A stretch of 64,000 nt of DNA from Staphylococcus sp. GSSP0090 (GTDB lineage: Bacteria > Bacillota > Bacilli > Staphylococcales > Staphylococcaceae), in contig NZ_JACBFD010000003.1 of assembly GCF_013391405.1 (NCBI RefSeq), positions 62,001-126,000 of the forward strand, read 5' to 3'. Positions 53,978-63,755 of this stretch are shown here, one piece after another. Positions within the stretch are counted from its first letter, which is position 1. Every line of letters starts with the position of its first letter. The translations under genes were made by a program, and so were the position numbers. The notes beneath the pieces were generated by a model, which saw only the letters and a list, made by a program, of their open reading frames with translations, ran no database searches and was not told the DNA's origin.

Positions 53978-55462
53978 ATGCAATTAATATTTGATCCAGG
54001 TGTAAGTCCGATATATCGTGGTGTACTAGCGTTCTTTTTTGTTATTAATATCATATTAGCATTTGTTATTGTGTTTTTAGACAGAGATAGAAGAGATGCG
54101 ACTGCAACATGGGCGTGGTTATTTTTACTATTTGTAATGCCTATCGTGGGCTTTTTTGTTTATATTTTATTCGGTAGAGGCATTCGTAAAAAACGTGAAC
54201 GCGGCTTTGCACATAACCAAATTGAAGATGGTATGAAGCGGGTACAAACTCAGCTACAAAGTTCAACAAATAAAATAAGTGATTCAGACAACCCTATTGT
54301 TAGAAAGCATCATGATCTTGCGACAACACTTTTGACAAAAGAACCTTCTTTTTTAAGTAACGATAACAATATTGATATTTACACAGATGGTCATGACTTA
54401 TTCAGTCAAATGAAAGAAGACCTGCGAAATGCTAAAACATACATTCATATGGAATATTATGTATTGAATTTAGATGGATTAGGTACAGAGATTATTGAAA
54501 TCTTGGAACAAAAAGCTGAAGAAGGACTGGAAGTTAAACTATTGTATGATGCAGTAGGTTCTAAATCTGTACATAAATCCAAATTCAAAAAATTCCAAGA
54601 AAGTGGCGGACAGGTAGAAGCCTTTTTCCAAGCAAAAATACCACTTATCAACTTTAGAGTGAATAATAGAAACCATCGTAAAATTGTTGTGATTGATGGA
54701 ATGACAGGTTATGTCGGTGGCTTTAATGTTGGCGATGAATATCTAGGTTTAAATGAGAAGTTTGGTTATTGGAGAGATACGCATCTTAGAGTACGAGGTG
54801 ACGGCGTGGATGCGTTACAATTAAGTTTTATACATGATTGGAACTCCCAAGCTAAGCGTGAGCAGTTAGAATATAATATGAAATATTTCCCAGACAATGC
54901 CCATCAAGGTGGCAATGTGTCAATGCAACTTGCGCTGAGTGCACCAAGTGATAATTGGCATCAAATTGAATTTGGGTATATGAAGATGATTATGAATGCC
55001 AAATCATCTATATACATGCATAGTCCATATTTTATACCGGATAAAGGTTATATTAATGCGTTGCGAATCGCTGCTAAATCTGGTGTAGATGTTCGTTTGA
55101 TTATTCCTTGCAAACCAGACCATATCTTTGTATATTGGGCTACGATTACAAGTGTTGCCCAATTAATACGAGACGGTGTGAAGGTATATACTTATGAAAA
55201 TGGTTTTATTCATTCTAAGATGATGATTATTGACGATGAAGTGGCAAGTGTTGGGTCTGCAAATATGGATATTCGTAGTTTTGAATTAAATTTTGAAGTC
55301 AATGCATTTATGTATGACGCGCAAATTACGAAACAACTTAAGGCAGCCTTTTTAGAAGATTTGAAAGTATCAAAAGAATTAACAGAAGAACGCTATAATC
55401 AACGTTCTTACTGGATCAAATTCAAACAATCTATCGCTAAATTAGCATCACCAATATTATAA
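53978..55462 (+). CDS. cls: Cardiolipin synthase
   Basis: A 494-residue membrane phospholipase-D-family enzyme that joins two phosphatidylglycerols into cardiolipin. Two N-terminal membrane helices (about 12-34 and 43-64) are followed by two HKD motifs: HRKIVVIDGMTGYVGGFN (about residue 225) and HSKMMIIDDEVASVGSAN (about 405). GATGAGGTGAAGTT precedes the ATG. The 218 bp upstream contain no other gene. Staphylococci often have two such genes; I cannot say which this is. Confidence 0.95.
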   Translation: MQLIFDPGVSPIYRGVLAFFFVINIILAFVIVFLDRDRRDATATWAWLFLLFVMPIVGFFVYILFGRGIRKKRERGFAHNQIEDGMKRVQTQLQSSTNKISDSDNPIVRKHHDLATTLLTKEPSFLSNDNNIDIYTDGHDLFSQMKEDLRNAKTYIHMEYYVLNLDGLGTEIIEILEQKAEEGLEVKLLYDAVGSKSVHKSKFKKFQESGGQVEAFFQAKIPLINFRVNNRNHRKIVVIDGMTGYVGGFNVGDEYLGLNEKFGYWRDTHLRVRGDGVDALQLSFIHDWNSQAKREQLEYNMKYFPDNAHQGGNVSMQLALSAPSDNWHQIEFGYMKMIMNAKSSIYMHSPYFIPDKGYINALRIAAKSGVDVRLIIPCKPDHIFVYWATITSVAQLIRDGVKVYTYENGFIHSKMMIIDDEVASVGSANMDIRSFELNFEVNAFMYDAQITKQLKAAFLEDLKVSKELTEERYNQRSYWIKFKQSIAKLASPIL

Positions 55463-55502
55463 AAGGCCAAATAAGCATTTAATTGAATATAAATTTTTAA
55501 CG

Positions 55503-55540
55503 AAATCAGTGGTTATCATAGTATAACTACTGATTTTTTA
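55503..55540 (+). terminator. Terminator after cls
   Basis: AAATCAGTGGTTAT pairs with ATAACTACTGATTT with one mismatch around a 6-base loop; a T-run follows. Confidence 0.85.
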
Positions 55541-55623
55541 TATGATACAATTACCAGAATAATTGAAAAAACATTTTAATAATATAAATAAAGATTTAAT
55601 CAATAAAATAATTGAGGTGCGCT

Positions 55624-57009
55624 ATGCAACGTGACAATAACTTATATATTTATAGACAATTATATATGCAATTAAAAGAAGATATTTTAGCATTTAAATA
55701 CGAAAGTCATGAGAAATTACCGTCCAAACGATTGATGTCAAAACATAAAAATATAAGTGTCAATAGCGTGAAAGCAGCATATGAACAGTTGCTAGCAGAA
55801 GGTTATATTTACACGCAAGAGCGTAAGGGATATTATATCGAACCCATAGATAAACTGATTATCGAACACGATAAGCAACCTACATTAGAAACGTATCATG
55901 AGCATACAGAAATAGAATTTGATTATTCATTCTCACATATGAGCACGGATATTTCAGAATTCCCAGTAGATACATGGACTAAAATGATGAAAAAAGTTTT
56001 TCAACATTATGATCACTATCTATCATCTATTCCCGAAGTAAAGGGACCTATTGAACTTAGACAATCTATTGCGAAGCTAATTTCCTATCAACGGGGTATT
56101 CATTGTCATCCTGAGCAGATTGTCATAGGATCAGGTACAAATGCATTATTAACCAAATTAATTGAACTCATGACTAAAAATATAACAATTGCAGTTGAAG
56201 ATCCTGGCTATTCTCGTTTCAGAACATTAATAGAACAAACGCGTATACATATGGAGCCTATCGCATTGGATCGTAAAGGGGTTTCGTTAGAAGGCATTAA
56301 AGACATTCAACCTAATGTAGTGATTGTGACACCATCGCATCAATTTCCTATTGGGACAATTATGCCCGTTTCAAGACGAATAGATTTATTAAACTGGGCT
56401 AGTAAAACACATAGCTATATTATTGAAGATGATTATGATAGTGAATTTAAATATGAAACAGATAATATCCCATCTTTATTTAGCTTTGACAAAAATGAGA
56501 GTGTTATTTACTTAGGAACGTTTTCAAAAACACTGATGCCTAGTATAAGAATAAGTTATATGATTTTACCGACAAAATTAGTTAGACAATTTGAACTACA
56601 AAATCAAAACATAATTCCAGATTATTCCATGCTAAATGCTTTAACGTTGAATTTGATGATAAAAGAAGGGCATTATGAAAAATATATAAAGAAAATGCAT
56701 CAGTTATACGGTAAAAAAAGATCGAATCTTATATCCCACTTGAATAGGTTATTTGGCGAGCATATTCAAATCAAAGATACACAAGCAGGATTGCATTTTA
56801 TTATTGAAGTGAATTCTCCGTATTCATATGAAGAAATTGAATCACGTGCGAAAGAACAAAAATTGGAACTTTATACAATTAATCGGTTTAAAGTGAAAAC
56901 GCTACAAAAAAATAATGAGCCAAAGATATTGATTATTGGATTTTCAAAAATAGAACAAAATCACATACCAGATGCAGTTCAACGTTTGAAAAGTGTACTT
57001 ATCGAATGA
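55624..57009 (+). CDS. gabR: GabR-like MocR-family regulator (GntR HTH + aminotransferase fold)
   Basis: A 461-residue regulator with an N-terminal GntR winged helix (about 5-75; LPSKRLMSKHKNISVNSVKAAYEQL) fused to a class I aminotransferase-like domain (about 110-460). The PLP-binding Lys lies in YLGTFSKTLMPS and the Asp in IIEDDYDSEF. In Bacillus GabR binds PLP and GABA and activates gabTD. Directly upstream of gabT and gabD in the same direction, it fits that role. GAGGTG lies before ATG 55624; a TTG at 55612 has no site. Confidence 0.87.
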   Translation: MQRDNNLYIYRQLYMQLKEDILAFKYESHEKLPSKRLMSKHKNISVNSVKAAYEQLLAEGYIYTQERKGYYIEPIDKLIIEHDKQPTLETYHEHTEIEFDYSFSHMSTDISEFPVDTWTKMMKKVFQHYDHYLSSIPEVKGPIELRQSIAKLISYQRGIHCHPEQIVIGSGTNALLTKLIELMTKNITIAVEDPGYSRFRTLIEQTRIHMEPIALDRKGVSLEGIKDIQPNVVIVTPSHQFPIGTIMPVSRRIDLLNWASKTHSYIIEDDYDSEFKYETDNIPSLFSFDKNESVIYLGTFSKTLMPSIRISYMILPTKLVRQFELQNQNIIPDYSMLNALTLNLMIKEGHYEKYIKKMHQLYGKKRSNLISHLNRLFGEHIQIKDTQAGLHFIIEVNSPYSYEEIESRAKEQKLELYTINRFKVKTLQKNNEPKILIIGFSKIEQNHIPDAVQRLKSVLIE

Positions 57010-57040
57010 ACTGGTACCATTAAAAACGAATAACTGGTAC
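57010..57040 (+). promoter_or_regulatory. Direct repeats ACTGGTAC upstream of gabT
   Basis: ACTGGTAC occurs at 57010-57017 and 57033-57040, period 23, between gabR and gabT. On the other strand this reads GTACCAGT, resembling the ATACCA direct repeats bound by B. subtilis GabR. Likely activator site for the gabTD operon. Confidence 0.5.
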
Positions 57041-57113
57041 TTTACAGAAGACCAATAATATTTTAAATTTCTAGACAATCAATGAAAATGTATAAATACT
57101 AGGAGGTTTCATT

Positions 57114-58427
57114 ATGTCGGATAAATATGAATATTATAAAGTACAACGTGAAAAATACGTAGCGCGTGGTGTAGGAAACGGAAATTTACATGTAGCGGAC
57201 GAGGCACAAAGTGCAACCGTTAAAGACGTTGAAGGTAATGTATTCATTGATTTTGCTGGTGCTATTGGTACTTTGAATGTCGGACATTCCCATCCAGAAA
57301 TTACGAAACATTTAAAAGACCAATTAGATAAATTTATACATCCTGGTTTTAATGTCATTATGTATGAAAGCTATTTAAATTTAGCGCAAAAATTAACGGA
57401 AATTACACCTGGTCATTTTGATAAAAAATCAATTTTACTTAATTCAGGTGCAGAAGCTGTAGAAAATGCAGTTAAAATTGCAAGGAAATATACGGGAAGA
57501 CAAGCTGTAGTCTCATTTGTGAGAGGGTTCCATGGTAGAACGAATCTAACCATGTCTATGACGAGTAAGGTTAAACCATATAAATTAGGCTTTGGTCCAT
57601 TTGCTCCGGAAGTTTATCAAGCACCATACCCAAATTTTTCTGAAAAATCCGAAAATTTATCGAATGAACTTTACACAGAACATATCATCAATAAGTTACA
57701 CGATTTCTTTATCGAAACAGTGGATCCGAGTGAAGTAGCATGTATCGTAATGGAACCTGTTCAAGGAGAAGGAGGCTTTATCATACCTGATATCCAGTTT
57801 GTAAAAGCTGTTAAACAAATTTGTGAAGATAATGGCATAGTTTTTGTAGCAGATGAAATTCAAAGCGGCTTTGCTAGAACTGGTAAAACATTTGCGATAG
57901 AACACTTTGATGTTGAACCAGATTTAATTACGGTTTCTAAATCATTGGCGGCTGGTTTTCCTTTGAGTGGTGTAGTTGGTAGAAAAGAAATTATTGATAG
58001 TGCATCACCAGGAGAACTCGGTGGTACTTATGCTGGAAATCCATTAGCATGTGAAGCTGCACTTAAAGTGATAGAAATCATAGAAAATGAAGATTTAAAT
58101 GGTAAAGCAGAGCAGCTAGGTCATCATTTAGAAATATACTTAACAGCATTGAGTCAAGATTATGAACAGGTTAAAGCGATTCGTCGTTTGGGTGCTATGG
58201 TTGCATTCGAAGTCGTTGATCCGGAAACTGGTGAACCTGACAAAGCATTAACAAGTGACATTATTAAAACTGCAAACGAAAACGGTCTATTATTATTATC
58301 TGCTGGCATTAAAGGCAATGTGATTCGTTTCTTACCGCCACTAGTGATTACAGATCAAGAATTGAACAAAGGTTTAGATATATTAACAGAAGTATTTGAA
58401 AAGACTATTGAAAAGCAAACTAATTAA
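57114..58427 (+). CDS. gabT: 4-aminobutyrate aminotransferase
   Basis: A 437-residue class III aminotransferase that converts GABA and 2-oxoglutarate to succinic semialdehyde and glutamate. Motifs: LNSGAEAVENAVKIARKYTG (PLP phosphate), EPVQGEGGF, ADEIQSGFARTG and the Schiff-base Lys in TVSKSLAAGFPLSG. AGGAGG precedes the ATG. The dehydrogenase 89 bases downstream supplies the next step. Confidence 0.94.
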   Translation: MSDKYEYYKVQREKYVARGVGNGNLHVADEAQSATVKDVEGNVFIDFAGAIGTLNVGHSHPEITKHLKDQLDKFIHPGFNVIMYESYLNLAQKLTEITPGHFDKKSILLNSGAEAVENAVKIARKYTGRQAVVSFVRGFHGRTNLTMSMTSKVKPYKLGFGPFAPEVYQAPYPNFSEKSENLSNELYTEHIINKLHDFFIETVDPSEVACIVMEPVQGEGGFIIPDIQFVKAVKQICEDNGIVFVADEIQSGFARTGKTFAIEHFDVEPDLITVSKSLAAGFPLSGVVGRKEIIDSASPGELGGTYAGNPLACEAALKVIEIIENEDLNGKAEQLGHHLEIYLTALSQDYEQVKAIRRLGAMVAFEVVDPETGEPDKALTSDIIKTANENGLLLLSAGIKGNVIRFLPPLVITDQELNKGLDILTEVFEKTIEKQTN

Positions 58428-58516
58428 TGAATAAGCGCTATTTATATTTTACAAGAGGAAAGGGTATGGATAAATGAAAGGGCTTTTATAATTATATTTA
58501 AAAAGGAGTCGTTACC

Positions 58517-59896
58517 ATGAAAACGTTAGAAGTAATTAATCCAGCTACCAATGAAGTTTTAGAGCGTTTAGATTATGCTACACATGAACAAATTGATGAT
58601 CAAATTAACCAAGCACATCAAGCATTTCAAAAATGGAAAAAGGTTGATGCACATGAACGTTCAGCCAAATTAACTCAATGGGCTCAATTAATTGATGAAC
58701 ACCAAGATGAACTTGCACGTCTGATTACACTTGAAGGAGGTAAGCCACTTGCAGAGGCAAAAGGGGAAGTAGCCTATGCGAATTCATATGTTAAATGGTA
58801 TGCAGAAGAAGCCAAACGTGTCTATGGTCGCACAATACCTGCTAATTCACCTTCCAAAAAAATTGTTATAGATAAATTTCCAGTAGGTGTCGTAGGTGCG
58901 ATTACACCGTGGAACTTCCCAGCAGCAATGATTACACGTAAGATGGCGCCAGCATTGGCAGCAGGATGTACAATCATTTGTAAACCTGCAGTTAAAACAC
59001 CGCTCACAACCATTAAACTCGTGGAACTTGCACATGAAGCTGGCTTTCCAAAAGACGCTATCTCGTACATTATTGCTTCAGGTAAAGATGCAGGAGATAT
59101 TTTCACAAATCATAAGTTTATTCGTAAAGTAACTTTCACTGGATCGACTGCTGTTGGCAAATCTTTAATTGAGTCTTCTGCACAACAAGTTAAAAATGTG
59201 ACGATGGAGTTAGGTGGTTTAGCACCACTTATCGTTCATAATGATGCAGACATTGAAGCGGCAGTAGACGGTACAATTGCTTCGAAGTTTAGAAATGCAG
59301 GACAAACTTGTATATGTGCAAACAGAATCTATGTTCATGAAGATATCGCTGATGCATATAAAGAAAAATTAATAGAAAAAGTGCACGCATTATCCGTAGG
59401 TGATGGCCTAAAAGAAGAGGTTAAGATTGGGCCACTTATTGATGAGCAAGCTGTAGAAAAAGTGTTAGCACACATTAAGGATGCACAAGAAAAAGGTGGG
59501 CAACTATCACGTAGTATTGAAGATATTCAAGCATTGGGCGGTAATTTCTTAAAACCAGTTGTCATTACGAATGCAAATTTAGATATGAAAGCAATGCATG
59601 AAGAAACGTTTGGACCAGTTGCACCAGTGATGACATATAGTGATTTAGATGAAGTGATTAACATAGCAAATGATACAGAATTTGGTTTAGCTTCATATTT
59701 CTTCACGAACGATTATCGTACTGGATTAAAACTCTTTACTGAATTGGAATATGGCGTGATTGGTTGGAACGATGGTGGACCATCTGCTGCACATGCACCA
59801 TTTGGTGGCTTGAAAGAAAGTGGTTATGGTCGAGTGGGCGGCATAGAAGGCATAGAACCTTATTTAGAGACGAAGTATCTTTCTATACAAGAATAA
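58517..59896 (+). CDS. gabD: Succinate-semialdehyde dehydrogenase
   Basis: A 459-residue NAD(P)-dependent aldehyde dehydrogenase that oxidises succinic semialdehyde to succinate. Motifs: ITPWNFPAAMITRK, FTGSTAVGK, the general-base Glu in MELGGLAP and the catalytic Cys in NAGQTCICANR, all in the GabD-type spelling. AAAAGGAG precedes the ATG. Completes the GABA shunt with gabT. Confidence 0.94.
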   Translation: MKTLEVINPATNEVLERLDYATHEQIDDQINQAHQAFQKWKKVDAHERSAKLTQWAQLIDEHQDELARLITLEGGKPLAEAKGEVAYANSYVKWYAEEAKRVYGRTIPANSPSKKIVIDKFPVGVVGAITPWNFPAAMITRKMAPALAAGCTIICKPAVKTPLTTIKLVELAHEAGFPKDAISYIIASGKDAGDIFTNHKFIRKVTFTGSTAVGKSLIESSAQQVKNVTMELGGLAPLIVHNDADIEAAVDGTIASKFRNAGQTCICANRIYVHEDIADAYKEKLIEKVHALSVGDGLKEEVKIGPLIDEQAVEKVLAHIKDAQEKGGQLSRSIEDIQALGGNFLKPVVITNANLDMKAMHEETFGPVAPVMTYSDLDEVINIANDTEFGLASYFFTNDYRTGLKLFTELEYGVIGWNDGGPSAAHAPFGGLKESGYGRVGGIEGIEPYLETKYLSIQE

Positions 59897-59941
59897 CAAT
59901 GTCTTGAAATAAAACAAAAGTAAAATAAAATATAAAAGCAA

Positions 59942-60048
59942 GTCAATTAAAGATTGAGAAAACGATTAGATAAACACGTATGATACGGTGTTTATTGAGT
60001 AAAATAAATACTGCTAAACGATGGTCTTTCTTCTCAACTTTAATTGAC
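59942..60048. repeat. 107-bp element with 18-bp inverted arms between gabD and the permease
   Basis: GTCAATTAAAGATTGAGAA (59942-59960) is the reverse complement of TTCTCAACTTTAATTGAC (60031-60048) except for one extra base. Inside it an independent hairpin TAAACAC/GTGTTTA lies at 59971-59994. It could be a folded leader controlling the permease, a terminator/antiterminator, or a small non-autonomous insertion. No T-run follows directly, so a simple terminator is less likely. Confidence 0.6.
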
Positions 60049-60077
60049 GTTATTGAAAATGTTATGGGGTATGTTCA

Positions 60078-61481
60078 ATGAAATCACAAAAATCACAATT
60101 TAATCAATCAATGAATATTGTTGACGTCTTATTCTTAGCTATTGGTGCCATGCTTGGATGGGGATGGGTAGTCTTATCAGGAGAATGGGTGTCGACGGCT
60201 GGATTTGTTGGAAGTATTGTCGCTTTTTTAATAGGTGGATTATTAGTTATTGTTATAGGACTTACATACGCAGAGCTCGCATCAGCTATTCCGGAAACAG
60301 GCGGAGGATTCGTATTTGTTAAAAAAGCTTTTTCTCCTAGTATTGCATTTATTTCTGGTTGGTCTGTATTATTTGGCTATGTATCAGTAATTACATTTGA
60401 AGCGGTCGCTTTACCCACAGTTATCGATTATGTCATTCCTTTTAAACACCAAGGTTTTATGTGGCAAATCGCTGGGTGGGATGTCTATTTCACATGGGTA
60501 TTGATTGGTTCAATTGGTAGTATTGTATTAACATCACTGAACTATTTCGGCGTAAAACCAGCAGCTATTATACAGACAGTGTTCACTATTTTCATTGTAG
60601 CTGTGGGCTTATTGCTTGTATTTGGTGCTGGATTCAATGGCAACTTTAGTAATTTAAAACCATTTGAAAATGGTGTCGGCGGGACCATGTCAGTATTGAT
60701 GATGATTCCATTTTTATTTGTAGGATTTGATGTCATTCCACAAATCGCTGAAGAAGTGAAAGCACCCTCTAAAAAGATTGGTGGCATTTTAATATTATCC
60801 ATTATTGCTTCTGTTATTTTTTATTTACTTATTGTCTTCGGTGTAGCCACAGGACTTTCTCCTTCAGCACTTAACGCGAGTAGTTTAGCAACTGCGGATG
60901 CAATGGTTAATCTGTTCGGACATAGCGGCTTTGGGGTCTTACTTGTCCTCGGTGGTGTTGCCGGCATTATAACCAGTTGGAATGCATTTATTATTGGTGG
61001 TAGTAGAATATTATATGCAATGGCTAAAAATAAAATGATTCCACAATGGTTTGCCTATATTCATCCGAAATTTAAAACACCGACGCATGGTATTTTATTT
61101 CTAGGTGTACTAGCTTTTGTAGCACCACTATTAGGAAGACCGGCACTTTCGTGGATTGTTAATGCAGGAGGTATTGGTGTTGTATTAGGTTATTTACTTG
61201 TAGCAATTTCGTTTCTTAAACTACGTAAGACACAACCCAATTTAGAACGTCCTTATCGCATTAAAAATGGGAACATCGTTGGTATAATAGCTGTTGTTTT
61301 AAGCATTTTATTTATCATCATTTACTTACCAGGCATGCCATCATCATTAGCTTGGCCATCCGAATGGTTAATTGTATTAGTTTGGTATTTCATTGCAGCT
61401 GTACTTTATTTTAGTCAGAAGAAAAAGGCAACAGCAACGGATTATGTAAAGATGCAAAGTGATAAGCAATCAAATTATTAG
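60078..61481 (+). CDS. APC-family amino acid permease
   Basis: A 467-residue transporter with about 12 membrane segments and APC hallmarks: AIGAMLGWGWVVLSGEW in helix one, AELASAIPETGGGFVFVKKAF, and SWNAFIIGGSRILYAMAK. Downstream of gabT and gabD in the same direction, it probably imports GABA or a precursor such as putrescine or glutamate; this is inferred from context. A 107-bp inverted-repeat element separates it from gabD. Confidence 0.88.
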   Translation: MKSQKSQFNQSMNIVDVLFLAIGAMLGWGWVVLSGEWVSTAGFVGSIVAFLIGGLLVIVIGLTYAELASAIPETGGGFVFVKKAFSPSIAFISGWSVLFGYVSVITFEAVALPTVIDYVIPFKHQGFMWQIAGWDVYFTWVLIGSIGSIVLTSLNYFGVKPAAIIQTVFTIFIVAVGLLLVFGAGFNGNFSNLKPFENGVGGTMSVLMMIPFLFVGFDVIPQIAEEVKAPSKKIGGILILSIIASVIFYLLIVFGVATGLSPSALNASSLATADAMVNLFGHSGFGVLLVLGGVAGIITSWNAFIIGGSRILYAMAKNKMIPQWFAYIHPKFKTPTHGILFLGVLAFVAPLLGRPALSWIVNAGGIGVVLGYLLVAISFLKLRKTQPNLERPYRIKNGNIVGIIAVVLSILFIIIYLPGMPSSLAWPSEWLIVLVWYFIAAVLYFSQKKKATATDYVKMQSDKQSNY

Positions 61482-61496
61482 CAAAATTTAAATACA

Positions 61497-61540
61497 AAAC
61501 AGCCGTGTCAGTATAATTGTAAACTGGCGCGGCTGTTTTG
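61497..61540. terminator. Bidirectional terminator after the permease
   Basis: AAAACAGCCGTGTCAGT pairs with ACTGGCGCGGCTGTTTT with two mismatches around a short loop. It lies between the convergent permease and PfoR-type genes. Confidence 0.85.
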
Positions 61541-61564
61541 CTGGAAATAGATTTCGTAGGGGGG

Positions 61565-62572
61565 TTAGTTGGCAACATGAATAAGTTGATCGCCTGGTTT
61601 AATCCATTGTTTTTTAAAGAAATATTTATATAAAGTAAAGCTAATCGTTGCAGGCAATATCACGTGGAAGATGATAATTAACAACCAGGTTTGAAGTGAA
61701 CCGCCCATGGTATGAATTGTCATAATCTGACCAATTAAACCACTTGTACCCATACCAGCACCAGCGGCATTATTTGTCATGGGAAATAATGTTGTCATAA
61801 TTGGAGCGACAATCGCACTTGCTAATGTTGGTGGTACTAATATCATGGGATGTTTAATGATATTCGGTACTTGTAGCATACTTGTACCAATACCCACAGA
61901 TAAAATGCCACTCCATCCATTATCTTTGTATCCATTAACAGCGAAGCCTACCATTTGTGCCGCACAGCCTATCGTTGCTGCACCAGCAGCTAAACCACTT
62001 AAATCAAGCATGAGTGCAAGGGCTGCACTTGAAATAGGTGCAGTAAGTGCTAAACCAAAGATGACGGATACTAAAATACCCATAATCAACGGTTGCTGTT
62101 CAGTTGCGGCAATAATAATTTTACCTAAACTAGTCATAAATTCATTTAACGCTGGTCCAAATAACTTAGCGATAGCACCACCGATCACAATGGTAAGTAA
62201 GGGTGTCACAATGATATCAATTTTAGTTTTACTTGCATAAAATCTACTTAATTCTACGACAATCAGTGTAGCAATATAGGCACCAACTGCACCGCCACCA
62301 AATGTCGTATAACCTAATGTGCCAACAATCACACATGAAAAAATAACTAAAGGTTTAGCACCTAAGCCGTAAGCAATAGCAACCCCAATAGCCGCACCAG
62401 TAACTGACATTGCGACTTTACCAATTTCTGATAAAAATGATAAATCTAACTGTGGTATGAGTGTTTGATTGCCAATTGTCTCTAAAATGAGACCGATAAT
62501 TAAAGATCCAAATAATCCTAAAGCCATAAAACTTAATGCTTCAATAACCCATCTATGCAAATGATTTTTCAT
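61565..62572 (-). CDS. PfoR-type PTS EIIC-like membrane protein
   Basis: A 335-residue protein with about nine membrane segments of the PTS_EIIC_2 family, which includes Clostridium PfoR. Gly/Ala-rich segments TFGGGAVGAYIATLIVVEL, LTAPISSAALALMLDLSG and NNAAGAGMGTSGLIGQI are typical. No EIIA or EIIB domain is present or adjacent, so it is probably not a complete sugar PTS. AGGGGATTACTTA precedes the ATG. Function uncertain. Confidence 0.85.
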   Translation of the reverse strand: MKNHLHRWVIEALSFMALGLFGSLIIGLILETIGNQTLIPQLDLSFLSEIGKVAMSVTGAAIGVAIAYGLGAKPLVIFSCVIVGTLGYTTFGGGAVGAYIATLIVVELSRFYASKTKIDIIVTPLLTIVIGGAIAKLFGPALNEFMTSLGKIIIAATEQQPLIMGILVSVIFGLALTAPISSAALALMLDLSGLAAGAATIGCAAQMVGFAVNGYKDNGWSGILSVGIGTSMLQVPNIIKHPMILVPPTLASAIVAPIMTTLFPMTNNAAGAGMGTSGLIGQIMTIHTMGGSLQTWLLIIIFHVILPATISFTLYKYFFKKQWIKPGDQLIHVAN

Positions 62573-62687
62573 TAAGTAATCCCCTTATTGTTTAATTAAA
62601 TGATTTTATAAATTAATTTTAGTATATAGATAGTTAATGAGGTTGGCTAGGTTAATCTGAGATTTTTTTCACATACTTAACATAAAA

Positions 62688-62719
62688 ACTGCCAATGCGT
62701 TTGGATACGCACTGGCAGT
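62688..62719 (-). terminator. Terminator of the fda gene
   Basis: On the minus strand ACTGCCAGTGCGT pairs with ACGCATTGGCAGT, followed by TTTTTATG. It ends the aldolase transcript before the PfoR-type gene. Confidence 0.85.
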
Positions 62720-62750
62720 CTTGTGATGATATTTAAAAGTATAAACTAGA

Positions 62751-63641
62751 TTAATTTTTGTTTACAGAAGCATCATAGATAGATTCAACTGTTTCGCCTA
62801 AGATTTTATCGAATTCTTCATCAGATTGATTTACATTTAAATCATTGATTAATGCACGTGAGAAGCTTGCGATTAAATCTTTATTTTGTTTAAGTACTTC
62901 GTTTGCATGTTCTCTGCTATAACCACCAGATAACGCAACGACACGTACAACATTTGGATGGTTGATTAATGATTGATATTGATTTGCTTTAGTAGGGATA
63001 GTGACTTTAAGCATAACTAATTGATCATCATTTAATTTGTTTAATTCTTCTAAAATTGAATCAGTTAAATAAGCTTCAATGTCTTCTTTATTTTCAGCAT
63101 TAATATTTACTTCAGGTTCAATAATAGGCACTAAACCAGCCGCAATAATTTGTTTAGCAACTTCAAATTGTTGTTTAACAACTAAATCGATACCATCTTT
63201 ATTAAGCTCTAAGATATTAGAACGCATTTTAGTACCGAAAATTTTATGTTCATTTGCACGGCTTAATAAATCGTCTAATTCAGGCATTGGTTTCATCAAT
63301 TGAACGCCATCTTTTTGTTCATCTAAGCCTTTATCTATTTTTAAGAAAGGAACAATGCCTTTATCAGCTAGATAGTCCGCTGTATGTTTGCCTTCTACTT
63401 CGCGGTCCATTGTTTGTTCGAAAAGAATTGCACCAACAATTTTATCTGAGCTAAATGAAGGTGATGACACGATACGTGTACGCATGTCATGAACGAGTTT
63501 GAACATTTCGTCTTCACTGTCATATTGATCTTCTGTAACGCCGTAATCACGTAACGCTTTAGGTGTACTGCCACCACTTTGGTCTAATGCAGCAATGAAA
63601 CCTTTTCCATTTTTTACTTTGTCAAATTGTTCTTGATTCAT
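62751..63641 (-). CDS. fda: Fructose-1,6-bisphosphate aldolase, class I
   Basis: A 296-residue Schiff-base aldolase that interconverts fructose 1,6-bisphosphate with dihydroxyacetone phosphate and glyceraldehyde 3-phosphate. It starts [21 protein letters not shown] and shows [29 protein letters not shown] and VMLKVTIP, which should hold the catalytic Lys. The length equals the S. aureus class I enzyme. AAAGGAG is 8 bases before ATG 63641. No metal-dependent class II motifs. Confidence 0.95.
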   Translation of the reverse strand: MNQEQFDKVKNGKGFIAALDQSGGSTPKALRDYGVTEDQYDSEDEMFKLVHDMRTRIVSSPSFSSDKIVGAILFEQTMDREVEGKHTADYLADKGIVPFLKIDKGLDEQKDGVQLMKPMPELDDLLSRANEHKIFGTKMRSNILELNKDGIDLVVKQQFEVAKQIIAAGLVPIIEPEVNINAENKEDIEAYLTDSILEELNKLNDDQLVMLKVTIPTKANQYQSLINHPNVVRVVALSGGYSREHANEVLKQNKDLIASFSRALINDLNVNQSDEEFDKILGETVESIYDASVNKN

Positions 63642-63755
63642 TCTTACCACTCCTTTTACTATATTCTCTTATAGTATGATAAAAATTGAAAAATAACGCA
63701 AGCTGTAGGCACTCTTTGCATCAAAATATAATAAATATTGTGTCATTATTAAAAA

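Noticed and set aside
61565-62572. Functional sugar PTS permease
   Set aside because: No EIIA or EIIB domain is fused or adjacent, and the sequence is PfoR-like.
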